64,000 bases of DNA from Bacillota bacterium (lineage in GTDB: Bacteria > Bacillota > Sulfobacillia > Thermaerobacterales > RSA17), in contig PKRI01000002.1 in the NCBI GenBank assembly GCA_017577485.1, positions 62,001-126,000 of the forward strand. The letters run 5' to 3'. The notes below the pieces were generated by a model. The model was not told the origin of the DNA. It made no database searches and saw nothing but the letters and a program-made list of their open reading frames with translations. How positions within the stretch are numbered: the stretch's first letter is position 1; each line of letters starts with the position of its first letter. This document shows, piece after piece, positions 33,423 to 40,794 of the stretch. Made by a program: the position numbers and the translations under genes.

Positions 33423-34360
33423 CGTCGGGGGGCGACGCCCCCGGCATGAACGCCGCCGTCCGGGCCGTGGTACGGCAGGCCGCCGCCGCCGGCCATGAAG
33501 TGTACGGCGTCCTCTTCGGCTTTGAAGGGCTGATCCGCGGCCACATGGCGCCGCTGGGCCCGCGGGACGTGGGCGACATCGTCCACCGCGGCGGCACCAT
33601 CCTGCGCACGGCCCGGTCCGACCGCTTCCGGACCACGGAGGGCCGCCTGCAGGCCCTCAAGCGGCTGCGGGAAGCGGGCATCGAGGGCGTGGTGGTCATC
33701 GGCGGCGACGGCTCCATGGCCGGCGCCCTGGCCCTGCACCGGGCGGGCGTCCTCGTCTGCGGCGTCCCGGCCACCATCGACAACGACGTGCCCGGCAGCG
33801 ACGTGGCCATCGGCTTCGATACCGCCGTCAACACCGTGGTGGACGCCATCAACCGCATCCGCGACACGGCCAGTTCCCACGAGCGCACCTTCGTCGTCGA
33901 GGTCATGGGTCACTGGTCGGGCTGGATCGCGGCGGCGGCCGGCGTCGCCGGGGGCGCCGAAACGGTGCTGATTCCCGAGCGGACGCCGGACCTGGACGAG
34001 GTGTGCGCGCGCCTGGTGGAAGGTTTCCGGAAGGGCAAGAACCATTCGATCATTATCGTAGCGGAAGGTGTGGCGTCGGGCGCCGAGGTGGCCGAGCGCA
34101 TCTCGCGGCGGACAGGCCTGGAGACCCGGGTCACGGTCCTGGGCCACATCCAGCGGGGTGGGTCTCCCACCGCCGCTGACCGGCTGCTGGCGGCCCGCCT
34201 GGGGGCGGAGGCCGTCCTCTGCCTCACGGCCGGGCATGGGGCCCACCTGGTGGGCATCGAGGGCGGCCGGGTGGTGCACGTCGACCTGGAGGAGGCGCTG
34301 GCGCGGCCGCCCCGGAGCCCGGTGGACCTGGCGGACCTGGCCGAAGTCCTGGCCACCTGA
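33404..34360 (+). CDS. pfkA: ATP-dependent 6-phosphofructokinase
   Basis: Glycolytic kinase making fructose 1,6-bisphosphate. The 318-residue product is the normal bacterial size. Motifs: LTSGGDAPGMNAAVR (10-20), GGDGSM (100-105), the catalytic TIDNDV (D126), and LGHIQRGGSPTAADR near 245. G at position 104 (GGDGS) marks the ATP-type enzyme, not the pyrophosphate type. GTG start inside the thiamine pyrophosphokinase gene; pyk follows after 26 nt with its own GGGGGGA site. Confidence 0.95.
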   Translation: MRIAVLTSGGDAPGMNAAVRAVVRQAAAAGHEVYGVLFGFEGLIRGHMAPLGPRDVGDIVHRGGTILRTARSDRFRTTEGRLQALKRLREAGIEGVVVIGGDGSMAGALALHRAGVLVCGVPATIDNDVPGSDVAIGFDTAVNTVVDAINRIRDTASSHERTFVVEVMGHWSGWIAAAAGVAGGAETVLIPERTPDLDEVCARLVEGFRKGKNHSIIIVAEGVASGAEVAERISRRTGLETRVTVLGHIQRGGSPTAADRLLAARLGAEAVLCLTAGHGAHLVGIEGGRVVHVDLEEALARPPRSPVDLADLAEVLAT

Positions 34361-34386
34361 CCTCGATCCTCCCGGGGGGATGACCC

Positions 34387-36159
34387 ATGCGGCGGACCAA
34401 GATCATCGCCACCATCGGCCCGGCCAGCGCCGAACCGGCGACCCTGGACCAGTTGTTGCTGGCCGGCGTGGACGTGGTCCGCATCAACCTATCCCACGGC
34501 AGCGCCGATGATCACCGCCGCTACGTGGCCGCCGTGCGGGCCGCCGCCGAGCGCTGCGGCCGCCCCTTCACCGCCGTCCTCTTCGACACCCAGGGCCCCG
34601 AGGTCCGGGTAGGGACCATGCCCGAAGGCGGGCTGGACCTGCCCACCGGCGCGCGGCTGCGCCTGGTCGGCACCCACGATGCCGGAGCCCGGGCCGTGCT
34701 GGACGGCCCCGAGCCGGTGGTGCCCGTCAACTTCGCCGGGCTGGCCGAAGCGCTGGAACCCGGGGATCGGGTGCTGCTGGACGACGGCAACATCATCCTG
34801 CTGGTGGAAGACGTGGCAGGCGGCGGCGCGGCCTGCCGGGTGGAAGCCGGCGGCACCCTTCTCACCCGCAAGAAGGTGACCTTCCCGCGCCCGCCGGCCA
34901 ACCTGCCCGCCCTAACCCCCGAGGACCTGGAAGGCCTCAGGCTGGCGGTGGAACTGGACGTGGACTTCGTGGCGGCGTCCTTCGTGCGCACCGCCGACGA
35001 CGTGCTGGAGGTGCGCCGCGCCATCGAGAGCGAGGGGGGCCGCCAGGCGGTCATCGCCAAGATTGAAAACGCGGCCGGGGTCGAGCACCTGGACGAGATC
35101 CTGGAGGTGGCCGACGGGCTCATGGTGGCCCGCGGCGACCTTGGCGTGGAGATGCCTGCCGAGGAAGTGCCCATCCTGCAGAAGCGGCTGATCGCCGCCT
35201 GCAACCGCCGGGGGAAGCCGGCCATCACCGCCACCCAGATGCTGGAGTCCATGGTGTCGCGCCCGCGCCCGACCCGGGCCGAGGCCAGCGACGTGGCCAA
35301 CGCCATCTTCGACGGCACCGATGCCGTCATGCTGTCGGCGGAGACGGCCACGGGGCGGTATCCGGTGGAGGCGGTGCGGGTCATGGCCCGGATCGCCGAG
35401 CGGGCCGACCGGGCCCTGGCGGAAGGCGCCGGCCGCCGGCCCGTGGAGATCACGGCGGCCGCCACCGTGACCGACGCCATCAGCCACGCCTCCTGCAGCG
35501 TAGCCCGGGACCTGGGCGCCGCAGCCATCGTCACGGCCACCCAGTCGGGCCACACGGCCCGGATGGTGGCCCGGCACCGCCCGCCCATGGCGGTGGTGGC
35601 GGCGACCCCGTCGCAGGAGGTGGCCCGCCGCCTGAGCCTGGTCTGGGGCGTGACGCCCGTCATCGTGCCCCAGACCGGCACGTCGGACCAGATGATGGAA
35701 GCGTCGCTGGCCGCGGCGGTGGAGGCGGGACTGGTCCAGCCCGGGGCCCTGGTGGTGCTGACCGCCGGCGTGCCCGTGGGGGTGGCGGGTACCACCAACC
35801 TGGTGCAGGTGACCACCGTGGCCAGCATCCTGGCCGACGGCATGGGCATCGGGCGCGGCAGCCGCGTGGGTTTCGCTCGGATCGCCGCCTCCGGCAGGCC
35901 GCCCCGCTTCTTCGCGCCGGGCGACGTGCTGGTGGTGCCCTCGGTGACTCCGGACCTGATGGACCTGGTGGCCAAGGCCGGCGCCCTGGTGGCGGAAGCG
36001 CCCGGCATGACCTCTGACGCCGCCGTGGCGGCGCTGCACTACAAGATCCCGGCTGTGGTCGGCGTCGAGCAGGCCACCCAGCGGATTCGGGATGGCGAGT
36101 TGGTGACGGTGGATGCCGGCATCGGCCGGGTGTACCGCGGGCGGGTCAGCGTCCGCTGA
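34387..36159 (+). CDS. pyk: Pyruvate kinase with C-terminal PEP-utiliser domain
   Basis: Converts PEP and ADP to pyruvate and ATP. The 590-residue protein has the normal kinase (RRTKIIATIGPAS; VRINLSHG; AKIENAAGVEHLDEI; MVARGDLGVEMP at 246-257; FDGTDAVMLSAETATGRYP) and the usual C-terminal domain. An extra domain of about 110 residues resembles the PEP synthase/phosphohistidine swivelling domain found in Bacillus-type enzymes (ALHYKIPAVVGVEQATQR). That domain lacks the usual TCGGxTCHA histidine motif here. Its last 14 nt overlap the convergent Spo0E-like gene. Confidence 0.95.
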   Translation: MRRTKIIATIGPASAEPATLDQLLLAGVDVVRINLSHGSADDHRRYVAAVRAAAERCGRPFTAVLFDTQGPEVRVGTMPEGGLDLPTGARLRLVGTHDAGARAVLDGPEPVVPVNFAGLAEALEPGDRVLLDDGNIILLVEDVAGGGAACRVEAGGTLLTRKKVTFPRPPANLPALTPEDLEGLRLAVELDVDFVAASFVRTADDVLEVRRAIESEGGRQAVIAKIENAAGVEHLDEILEVADGLMVARGDLGVEMPAEEVPILQKRLIAACNRRGKPAITATQMLESMVSRPRPTRAEASDVANAIFDGTDAVMLSAETATGRYPVEAVRVMARIAERADRALAEGAGRRPVEITAAATVTDAISHASCSVARDLGAAAIVTATQSGHTARMVARHRPPMAVVAATPSQEVARRLSLVWGVTPVIVPQTGTSDQMMEASLAAAVEAGLVQPGALVVLTAGVPVGVAGTTNLVQVTTVASILADGMGIGRGSRVGFARIAASGRPPRFFAPGDVLVVPSVTPDLMDLVAKAGALVAEAPGMTSDAAVAALHYKIPAVVGVEQATQRIRDGELVTVDAGIGRVYRGRVSVR

Positions 36160-36337
36160 CGTCCCCGTCGCCGTCCGGGGCGGGATCGTTCTTCAGCAGC
36201 CGGATGATCAACGCGTCCAGCTTGCGGCTGACGGCCAGGATGGCTTCGGGGGCCGCGTTGTTCTCGTGGAGCCGGTGTAGTTCCCGGCGCAGGCTCTCAA
36301 TGCGGTCCCGGAGGGGCTGGCTGGCTTCGATCGTCAA
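36146..36337 (-). CDS. Spo0E-like aspartyl-phosphate phosphatase
   Basis: A short helical hairpin of 63 residues: IESLRRELHRLHENNA, a turn, then ILAVSRKLDALIIRLLK. The SxxLDxLI motif is the signature of Spo0E-type phosphatases, which dephosphorylate Spo0A and hold back sporulation. An ATG at 36373 lies in frame, but it falls in the -10 box of a near-perfect promoter and so cannot be in the mRNA. The start is therefore the TTG at 36337, which has AGAGAGG five bases upstream. Confidence 0.75.
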   Translation of the reverse strand: MTIEASQPLRDRIESLRRELHRLHENNAAPEAILAVSRKLDALIIRLLKNDPAPDGDGDVSGR

Positions 36338-36371
36338 GACATCCTCTCTAATCGGTGGAACCCGGCGACTC

Positions 36372-36400
36372 ATTCTATCCTCGGCTCCCGAAACTGTCAA
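36372..36400 (-). promoter_or_regulatory. Sigma-A promoter of the Spo0E-like gene
   Basis: TTGACA (36395-36400) and TAGAAT (36372-36377) on the minus strand with a 17-bp spacer. This is the best consensus promoter in the window. Transcription should begin near 36365, about 28 nt before the TTG start. Confidence 0.85.
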
Positions 36401-36428
36401 AGATGGTAAATGACTAAAATAAATGGCA

Positions 36429-36453
36429 GGACGCCCACCGGCGGCGGGCGCCC
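36429..36453 (-). terminator. Rho-independent terminator of the Gln-rich gene
   Basis: On the minus strand a 10-bp stem (two G-U pairs) with a 5-nt loop is followed by TGCCATTTATTTTAGT. It lies 78 nt past the stop of the Gln-rich gene and just before the Spo0E-like promoter, separating the two units. Confidence 0.75.
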
Positions 36454-36530
36454 TGCTGCGGGCCGGTCCGTTGAAAAGGCGTGCCCGGCGAACCAGCGGC
36501 GGTGCCCAGGTCCAGCGGCGTGACCCGCCT

Positions 36531-37019
36531 TCAGCGGCCGAAACTGCCGGGACCCCACGGCGAGGGTCCCGCCGGCCGCTGGTCGGGAGCCTGCTGCAGG
36601 GTGGACGCATAGGGCCGGTACTGCTGGTGCAGCTGGAACTGCTGGGGCTGCTGCGGTTGCTGCGGCCACGACGGATACGGCTGCTGCGCCTGGTAAGGCT
36701 GCAGCGTCTGGAAGGACGGCCCGTACGGCTGCTGCTGCTGGTACGGCCGGTAAGGCTGATACGGCTGCTGCTGCTGGTACTGCGGGTACCGCTGCGGCGG
36801 CTGGTGCTGCTGGAACTGCTGGTACGGTTGGTGCTGCTGGTATTGCTGGAACTGTTGGAACTGCTGCGGCTGCTGGATGGGGAACTGGGAGCCGAAGGCC
36901 GGCGGGCTCTGTTGCTGCTGCCACGGCTGCTGTCCCGTCCACTGCTGCTGGATGTACGGCTGGTGCCCCCGCCCCTGCTGTTGGAAGACCGGGGCGGTGC
37001 CCTGCGCCGGCGTCTGCAT
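36531..37019 (-). CDS. Gln/Pro/Tyr-rich low-complexity protein
   Basis: 162 residues made almost wholly of Q, P, Y and F, in QQFQQFQQYQQH and YQQQQPYQPYRPYQQQQPY type runs. No signal peptide, cysteine or folded domain is visible. Such composition occurs in some spore-coat proteins and in prion-like or adhesive proteins; the sporulation genes around it make a coat role a fair guess, no more. AGGAGGGA supports ATG 37019 (or GTG 37022). It has its own terminator. The codon third positions are C/G-rich like neighbours, so it is native rather than foreign. Confidence 0.7.
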   Translation of the reverse strand: MQTPAQGTAPVFQQQGRGHQPYIQQQWTGQQPWQQQQSPPAFGSQFPIQQPQQFQQFQQYQQHQPYQQFQQHQPPQRYPQYQQQQPYQPYRPYQQQQPYGPSFQTLQPYQAQQPYPSWPQQPQQPQQFQLHQQYRPYASTLQQAPDQRPAGPSPWGPGSFGR

Positions 37020-37094
37020 CACGCTTCATCCCTCCTCGCAATCTGCCGGTAGCGTGTGCCCGCCGGCACCGGCGCATTCAGCCCTTGACGGCGA

Positions 37095-37120
37095 AGCCCC
37101 ACCGCGCGCGCGGTGGGGCT
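37095..37120. terminator. Perfect 26-bp palindrome downstream of tRNA-Leu
   Basis: AGCCCCACCGCG and its exact complement meet without a spacer (13 bp each side). On the minus strand it starts 6 nt past the tRNA end. It lacks a T-run, so it may be a terminator or a processing structure. Confidence 0.5.
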
Positions 37121-37126
37121 CTGCTG

Positions 37127-37209
37127 TGCCGGAGGTGGGATTCGAACCCACACGGTCCAGGACCACGGCATTTTGAGTGCCGCGAGTCTGCCAGTTCCTC
37201 CACTCCGGC
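37127..37209 (-). tRNA. tRNA-Leu (anticodon CAA)
   Basis: An 83-nt cloverleaf with the acceptor GCCGGAG/CTCCGGC and discriminator A; CCA is not encoded. The anticodon stem CGGCA/TGCCG encloses CTCAAAA (anticodon at plus positions 37173-37175). A long variable arm and TGGGTTCGAATCCCA arm fit leucine. It reads the rare codon UUG, used here as a start codon for several genes. Confidence 0.95.
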
Positions 37210-37343
37210 GCTGCCGACGGCGCGGCCCGCCGTCGTGAAACCATGCTAGCACATCGGCCGCTGCGCCTTCAATTTGAGGGAGCCGCCGGGGACGCCGCGG
37301 CCCTCGGCGCCATAGCGTGAAGCCAGGGTGGGAGGCGACGGGC

Positions 37344-37904
37344 ATGAGCGAATCCGATGACAGGCCGCCGCGCCTGCGGGTCCTGATCACTTACGACGGA
37401 AGCGAGGGCGGCCAGCCGCCGCGCCGTCGTCCCCGGACGGCCGGACCGGGGCGGCCGCCGCTGCGGGCTATCGCCGGCGGCGGCTCGCAGGCGGATCCCG
37501 CTTCGCCCGCCACCGGCGGCGCCGAACCTGCGGGCAGTGCCGAACCGGCGGAGAGCGAGACGGCCGGGCGCCTGGCCGCCCTGACGTCGCGGGAGACGGC
37601 GGGCCGCCTGGCGGCGCTGGCCGGCGAGCTGCGGCAGATGAGTCACCGCCTGCGGGTAGCGGCGCAGCGCATCGACGATCTGGTGCTGGCCATGGCCACC
37701 CTGGAGGGCCTGGCCGACGGCGGGCCCGAAAACCTCCTGGAATCCCTGGAAAGGTTCGGCTTCAGCGGCGAGGAACTGCGGTCGGCCCTGGCGCTGCTCA
37801 GCCTCCTGGCCGAAGGCCCGGACGAGGGACCGGCCGGCGGCGGGGGTCCCGGCGCGCCACACGATCCGGACCCCGATGGAAACCCCGACCCCGGCGGTTC
37901 GTAA
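37344..37904 (+). CDS. Hypothetical protein
   Basis: 186 residues, not recognised. The first third is Arg/Gly/Pro-rich and probably disordered. A helical middle (LAALTSRETAGRLAALAGEL through RLRVAAQRIDDLVLAMATL, about 80-125) could form a coiled coil, followed by a short helical part (GFSGEELRSALALLSLLA) and a Gly/Asp/Pro tail. The ATG at 37344 has GGAGG eight bases upstream, which favours it over the GTG at 37317. It stands between tRNA-Leu and the ECF sigma gene. No signal peptide or membrane segment. Confidence 0.6.
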   Translation: MSESDDRPPRLRVLITYDGSEGGQPPRRRPRTAGPGRPPLRAIAGGGSQADPASPATGGAEPAGSAEPAESETAGRLAALTSRETAGRLAALAGELRQMSHRLRVAAQRIDDLVLAMATLEGLADGGPENLLESLERFGFSGEELRSALALLSLLAEGPDEGPAGGGGPGAPHDPDPDGNPDPGGS

Positions 37905-37967
37905 ATCCATGGCAGGAGGCGCTGAAACTGCCGGGCGGCGAGCTGGGGCCGCGCGCCGGGGGCGCGG

Positions 37968-37997
37968 TTGGGCTGCCTGGTCCCGCGGTGCTACAAT
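37968..37997 (+). promoter_or_regulatory. Candidate promoter of the ECF sigma operon
   Basis: TTGGGC (37968-37973), 18-bp spacer, TACAAT (37992-37997). The sigma gene starts 24 nt later with GAGGAG before it. The -10 is good, the -35 partial. Confidence 0.55.
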
Positions 37998-38020
37998 GCC
38001 CGTGGGAGAGGAGTCGGCCG

Positions 38021-38689
38021 ATGACCAAACCCCTGGCCGGGGAACCTGCGGGCCCGGACGACAGCCTCCTCGTGCGGCGCGTCCGGGCCGGTGATCTTTC
38101 CGCCTTCGAAATCCTCGTGCGGCGCTATGAGCGCCGCGTTTACAGCCTGGCCATACGCTACTGCGGCGACCGTGAGGATGCCCGGGATCTGACCCAGGAA
38201 ACCTTCGTGCGGGCTTTCCGGGCGCTTGACTCGTTCCGCGGCGATGCCACGTTTTCCACCTGGCTGCACCGCATCGCGGTCAACGTCTGCCTGGACGAAC
38301 TGCGGCGCCGGCGCACCCGTCCCCAGGTCCACCTGGACGAACCCCTGCAGACCGACGACGGCGCGGCCGAGCGCCAGGTGGCCGCCGGCGACCCCGGCCC
38401 ACAGCAGCATGTTGAGCAGAGGGAACTGGGCGAGGTCATCCGGCGGGAGATCGCCGCCCTGCCCGCCGAATACGCGGCAGTGGTCGTCCTGCGCGACCTG
38501 CAGGACCTGTCCTACGAGGAGATCGCCCAGGCGCTGGGCATTTCGCTGGGCACCGTCAAGTCCCGGCTCCACCGGGGCCGGGCGGCGTTGCGGGCGCGCT
38601 TCGAGGCGCTGGAACTTTTCCCTTCCACCCGCGTCGGTGGCAGTAAAGGCAGTAAAGAAGGAAATCAACCGGAACGGGGTGGGGTGTGA
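38021..38689 (+). CDS. ECF-family RNA polymerase sigma factor
   Basis: Sigma factor of 222 residues. Region 2 is FEILVRRYERRVYSLAIRY through DLTQETFVRAFRALDSFRG, with the core-binding TFSTWLHRIAVN. Region 4 is LSYEEIAQALGISLGTVKSR. The 35-residue C-terminal tail is Lys/Gly-rich. ATG 38021 with GAGGAGT upstream is preferred over an earlier in-frame codon that overlaps the -10 box. The anti-sigma gene begins directly after the stop (TGAATG), so the two are coupled and the sigma factor is probably held inactive until an envelope signal. Confidence 0.92.
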   Translation: MTKPLAGEPAGPDDSLLVRRVRAGDLSAFEILVRRYERRVYSLAIRYCGDREDARDLTQETFVRAFRALDSFRGDATFSTWLHRIAVNVCLDELRRRRTRPQVHLDEPLQTDDGAAERQVAAGDPGPQQHVEQRELGEVIRREIAALPAEYAAVVVLRDLQDLSYEEIAQALGISLGTVKSRLHRGRAALRARFEALELFPSTRVGGSKGSKEGNQPERGGV

Positions 38690-40006
38690 ATGCGTCGGCC
38701 CCATGTGGTCGACCAGTTGAGCCTGTACGCGGACGGCATGCTTCCGGCCGACGAGGCCGAGCGCGTCCGCGCCCACCTGGCCGGTTGCGAGGAGTGCCGC
38801 GCCGAATGGGAGGCGCTGCAGCAGACCCTGGCGCTGCTGCGCTCGCTGCCCGGCGAAGAGCCGCCGGAAGATCTGGTGGAGTCCATCATGGCCCGGATCC
38901 GCGCCGAGGCCGGCGCGCCGCCGGCCAGGCACCGGATGGGCAAGGGGGCCCGCTGGGGCATGGCGGCGGCCGCGGCGGTGCTCCTGCTGCTGGCGGCGGG
39001 GATGCTGGCGGAGCGCCTGGGTCACCCCGACCTGTACATGGCCGGTGGTGCGCCGGAGCAGGCGGTGCAGCGCGATGCGGCCGGCGACGCCGCCGAGGGC
39101 CTGCCCACGGTCAGCGTGACCTCCACGCCGGCGCCGTCCCTGGCGGGCGACGCCGGGCCAGGCATCCAGGGGCGCCTGGCCGCCGAGGGCGCTCTCCCGG
39201 CGGAGGGCGCGGGCGGGGAAGCGCGCGACCCCAAGCAGCCGGCCATCGCTCAGCAGGAGGCCGGGACCGGCGTGGACCCGGCGGCCCAGCGGCGGGTGAT
39301 CCAGAGTGCGACCATCTTCATGCGGGTCGAGGATGTGGAAGGCACTTATCATCAGGTCATCGCCATGGCCGAGGCCGCCGGCGGCTACGCCCAGGAGGCG
39401 TCCCTCAGCAGCGACGGCATCGTCATCCCGCCGGTGCCGCGCGCGGAACCCGCGGAGGCCGCGCCGCCCCGGTCGGCTTACCTGGTGCTGCGGGTGCCCG
39501 CGGAGCGGCTGTCCCGGTTCACCAGCGACGTAATGGCGCTGGCCGCGCCCGGTACCAGGCCGGACCTGCATACCAGCGCCACCGACATCACCACCGAGTA
39601 CGTGGACGTCGAGGCGCGCATGCGCACCCTGCAGGCCAAGGAAGCGCGCCTGCTGGAGATCCTGGACCAGGCCCAGGGCGTCGAGGATCTGCTGGCGGTG
39701 GAGCGGGAGGTCTGGCAGACCCGGTCCGAGATCGAGTCCCTGCAGGCCCGCCTCGATACCTGGAACCGCCTGCTGGACCTGGCCACGCTGAACCTGACCC
39801 TGCAGGACGCCGGGGTCCGGCCGCCGGAACGCGACCACGGCCTGGGCCAACGGCTGCTGCTGGCGCTCTACCAGGCTCTGGACTACCTGGTGGTCAGCAT
39901 CGAAACCATGATCGTCGGCGCCGGCGTGGTCCTGCCGTGGGCGGTGCTGGCCATCATCGCCTGGCTGGCCCTGGCCCGGTGGCGGCGGCGCCGCGCGGCG
40001 CCGTAA
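38690..40006 (+). CDS. Zinc-finger anti-sigma factor fused to a DUF4349 domain
   Basis: 438 residues. An N-terminal cytoplasmic zf-HC2 zinc-binding domain has H29, C33 and C36 (HLAGCEEC), typical of ZAS anti-sigma factors. A membrane helix (about 88-105) leads to a long linker and a DUF4349 extracytoplasmic region (SATIFMRVEDVEGTYHQV; TSATDITTEYVDVEARMRTL; a coiled coil to LDTWNRLLDLATLNLTLQD). A last membrane segment follows near 410-430. DUF4349 proteins are envelope-associated coiled coils of unknown role. The fusion suggests that the outer part is the stress sensor for the sigma factor. Confidence 0.88.
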   Translation: MRRPHVVDQLSLYADGMLPADEAERVRAHLAGCEECRAEWEALQQTLALLRSLPGEEPPEDLVESIMARIRAEAGAPPARHRMGKGARWGMAAAAAVLLLLAAGMLAERLGHPDLYMAGGAPEQAVQRDAAGDAAEGLPTVSVTSTPAPSLAGDAGPGIQGRLAAEGALPAEGAGGEARDPKQPAIAQQEAGTGVDPAAQRRVIQSATIFMRVEDVEGTYHQVIAMAEAAGGYAQEASLSSDGIVIPPVPRAEPAEAAPPRSAYLVLRVPAERLSRFTSDVMALAAPGTRPDLHTSATDITTEYVDVEARMRTLQAKEARLLEILDQAQGVEDLLAVEREVWQTRSEIESLQARLDTWNRLLDLATLNLTLQDAGVRPPERDHGLGQRLLLALYQALDYLVVSIETMIVGAGVVLPWAVLAIIAWLALARWRRRRAAP

Positions 40007-40044
40007 CCCGACCGGCCCTTTTGCGCGTGCCGGCCGGTGCTGTA

Positions 40045-40072
40045 CCCTCGTAACGAGGGCAAACCCTTGCCC
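40045..40072 (+). promoter_or_regulatory. Two overlapping alternative hairpins before ccdA
   Basis: CCCTCG-TAA-CGAGGG (40045-40059) and GGGCAA-ACCC-TTGCCC (40057-40072) share GGG, so only one can form. They lie 27 nt before the ccdA-like start, just ahead of its ribosome site. This could be a leader switch; the signal is unknown. Confidence 0.35.
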
Positions 40073-40098
40073 GAGAGAGATCGCCTCGGAGGGATCTC

Positions 40099-40794
40099 AT
40101 GGCCGAGACCCCGGTGTCCGTGGCCGTGGCGGCGGCCGGCGGGCTGGCGTACTTCCTGTCGCCCTGCGTCTGGCCGCTGTACCCGGCTTACCTCAGTTAC
40201 CTGGGCGGCGCCGCCGGCGACCGCAGCCGGGGCGCTCTGCTGGTGCGGGCGGCCGGCTTCGTGGTGGGCTTCAGCCTGGTGTTCGTGGTTCTGGGGGCTA
40301 CCGCCAGCGCCCTGGGCCAATTGCTGCTGGCCTACCAGCCGCTGATCCGCCGCGTGGCAGGCATCCTGATCGCAGCCGCCGGGGCCGTGATGCTGGGCTG
40401 GCTGCGGATCCCAGCCCTGCAGGCCGAGCGGCGCCCGCTGCCGCTGGTGCCCAGGACGGGCCTGGGCGGGGCGCTGCTGATGGGGATCGCCTTCGGTTTC
40501 GGCTGGACGCCGTGCGTGGGCCCGGTGCTGGCTGCCATCCTGACCTTTGCCGGCACCCAGGCCACGGTGGTTCAGGGCGTGATCCTGCTCTCCGCCTTCG
40601 CCGCCGGCCTGGGACTGCCGTTTCTCGTGGTCGCCGTGATGTTTGACCGGCTCAAGGCCCGGTGGAGCGCCTGGTCCCGGCGCCTGGGGCTGGTCACGAG
40701 CATCTCGGGCGTGCTCCTGGTGGTGTTGGGCGTCATGGTTTACACCAACTACCTGTCCATGGTGAGCGCCTGGCTTTATTACGGTCTCCAGTGA
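40099..40794 (+). CDS. ccdA: Cytochrome c biogenesis membrane protein CcdA
   Basis: Thiol-disulfide transporter of 231 residues with about six membrane helices. The two redox cysteines are C23 in LSPCVWPLYP and C139 in GWTPCVGPVL. CcdA passes reducing power across the membrane to thioredoxin-like proteins that keep apocytochrome c cysteines reduced. First gene of a seven-gene run; its TGA overlaps the ATG of the next gene by one base. The next products include two thioredoxin-like domains, the expected partners. Confidence 0.92.
   Translation: MAETPVSVAVAAAGGLAYFLSPCVWPLYPAYLSYLGGAAGDRSRGALLVRAAGFVVGFSLVFVVLGATASALGQLLLAYQPLIRRVAGILIAAAGAVMLGWLRIPALQAERRPLPLVPRTGLGGALLMGIAFGFGWTPCVGPVLAAILTFAGTQATVVQGVILLSAFAAGLGLPFLVVAVMFDRLKARWSAWSRRLGLVTSISGVLLVVLGVMVYTNYLSMVSAWLYYGLQ

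Noticed and set aside
40662..40793. Longer N-terminus for the Lgt-like/thioredoxin gene
   Set aside because: It would lie inside ccdA in another frame and encode a His/Arg/Gly-rich stretch; the ATG at 40794 is coupled to the ccdA stop.
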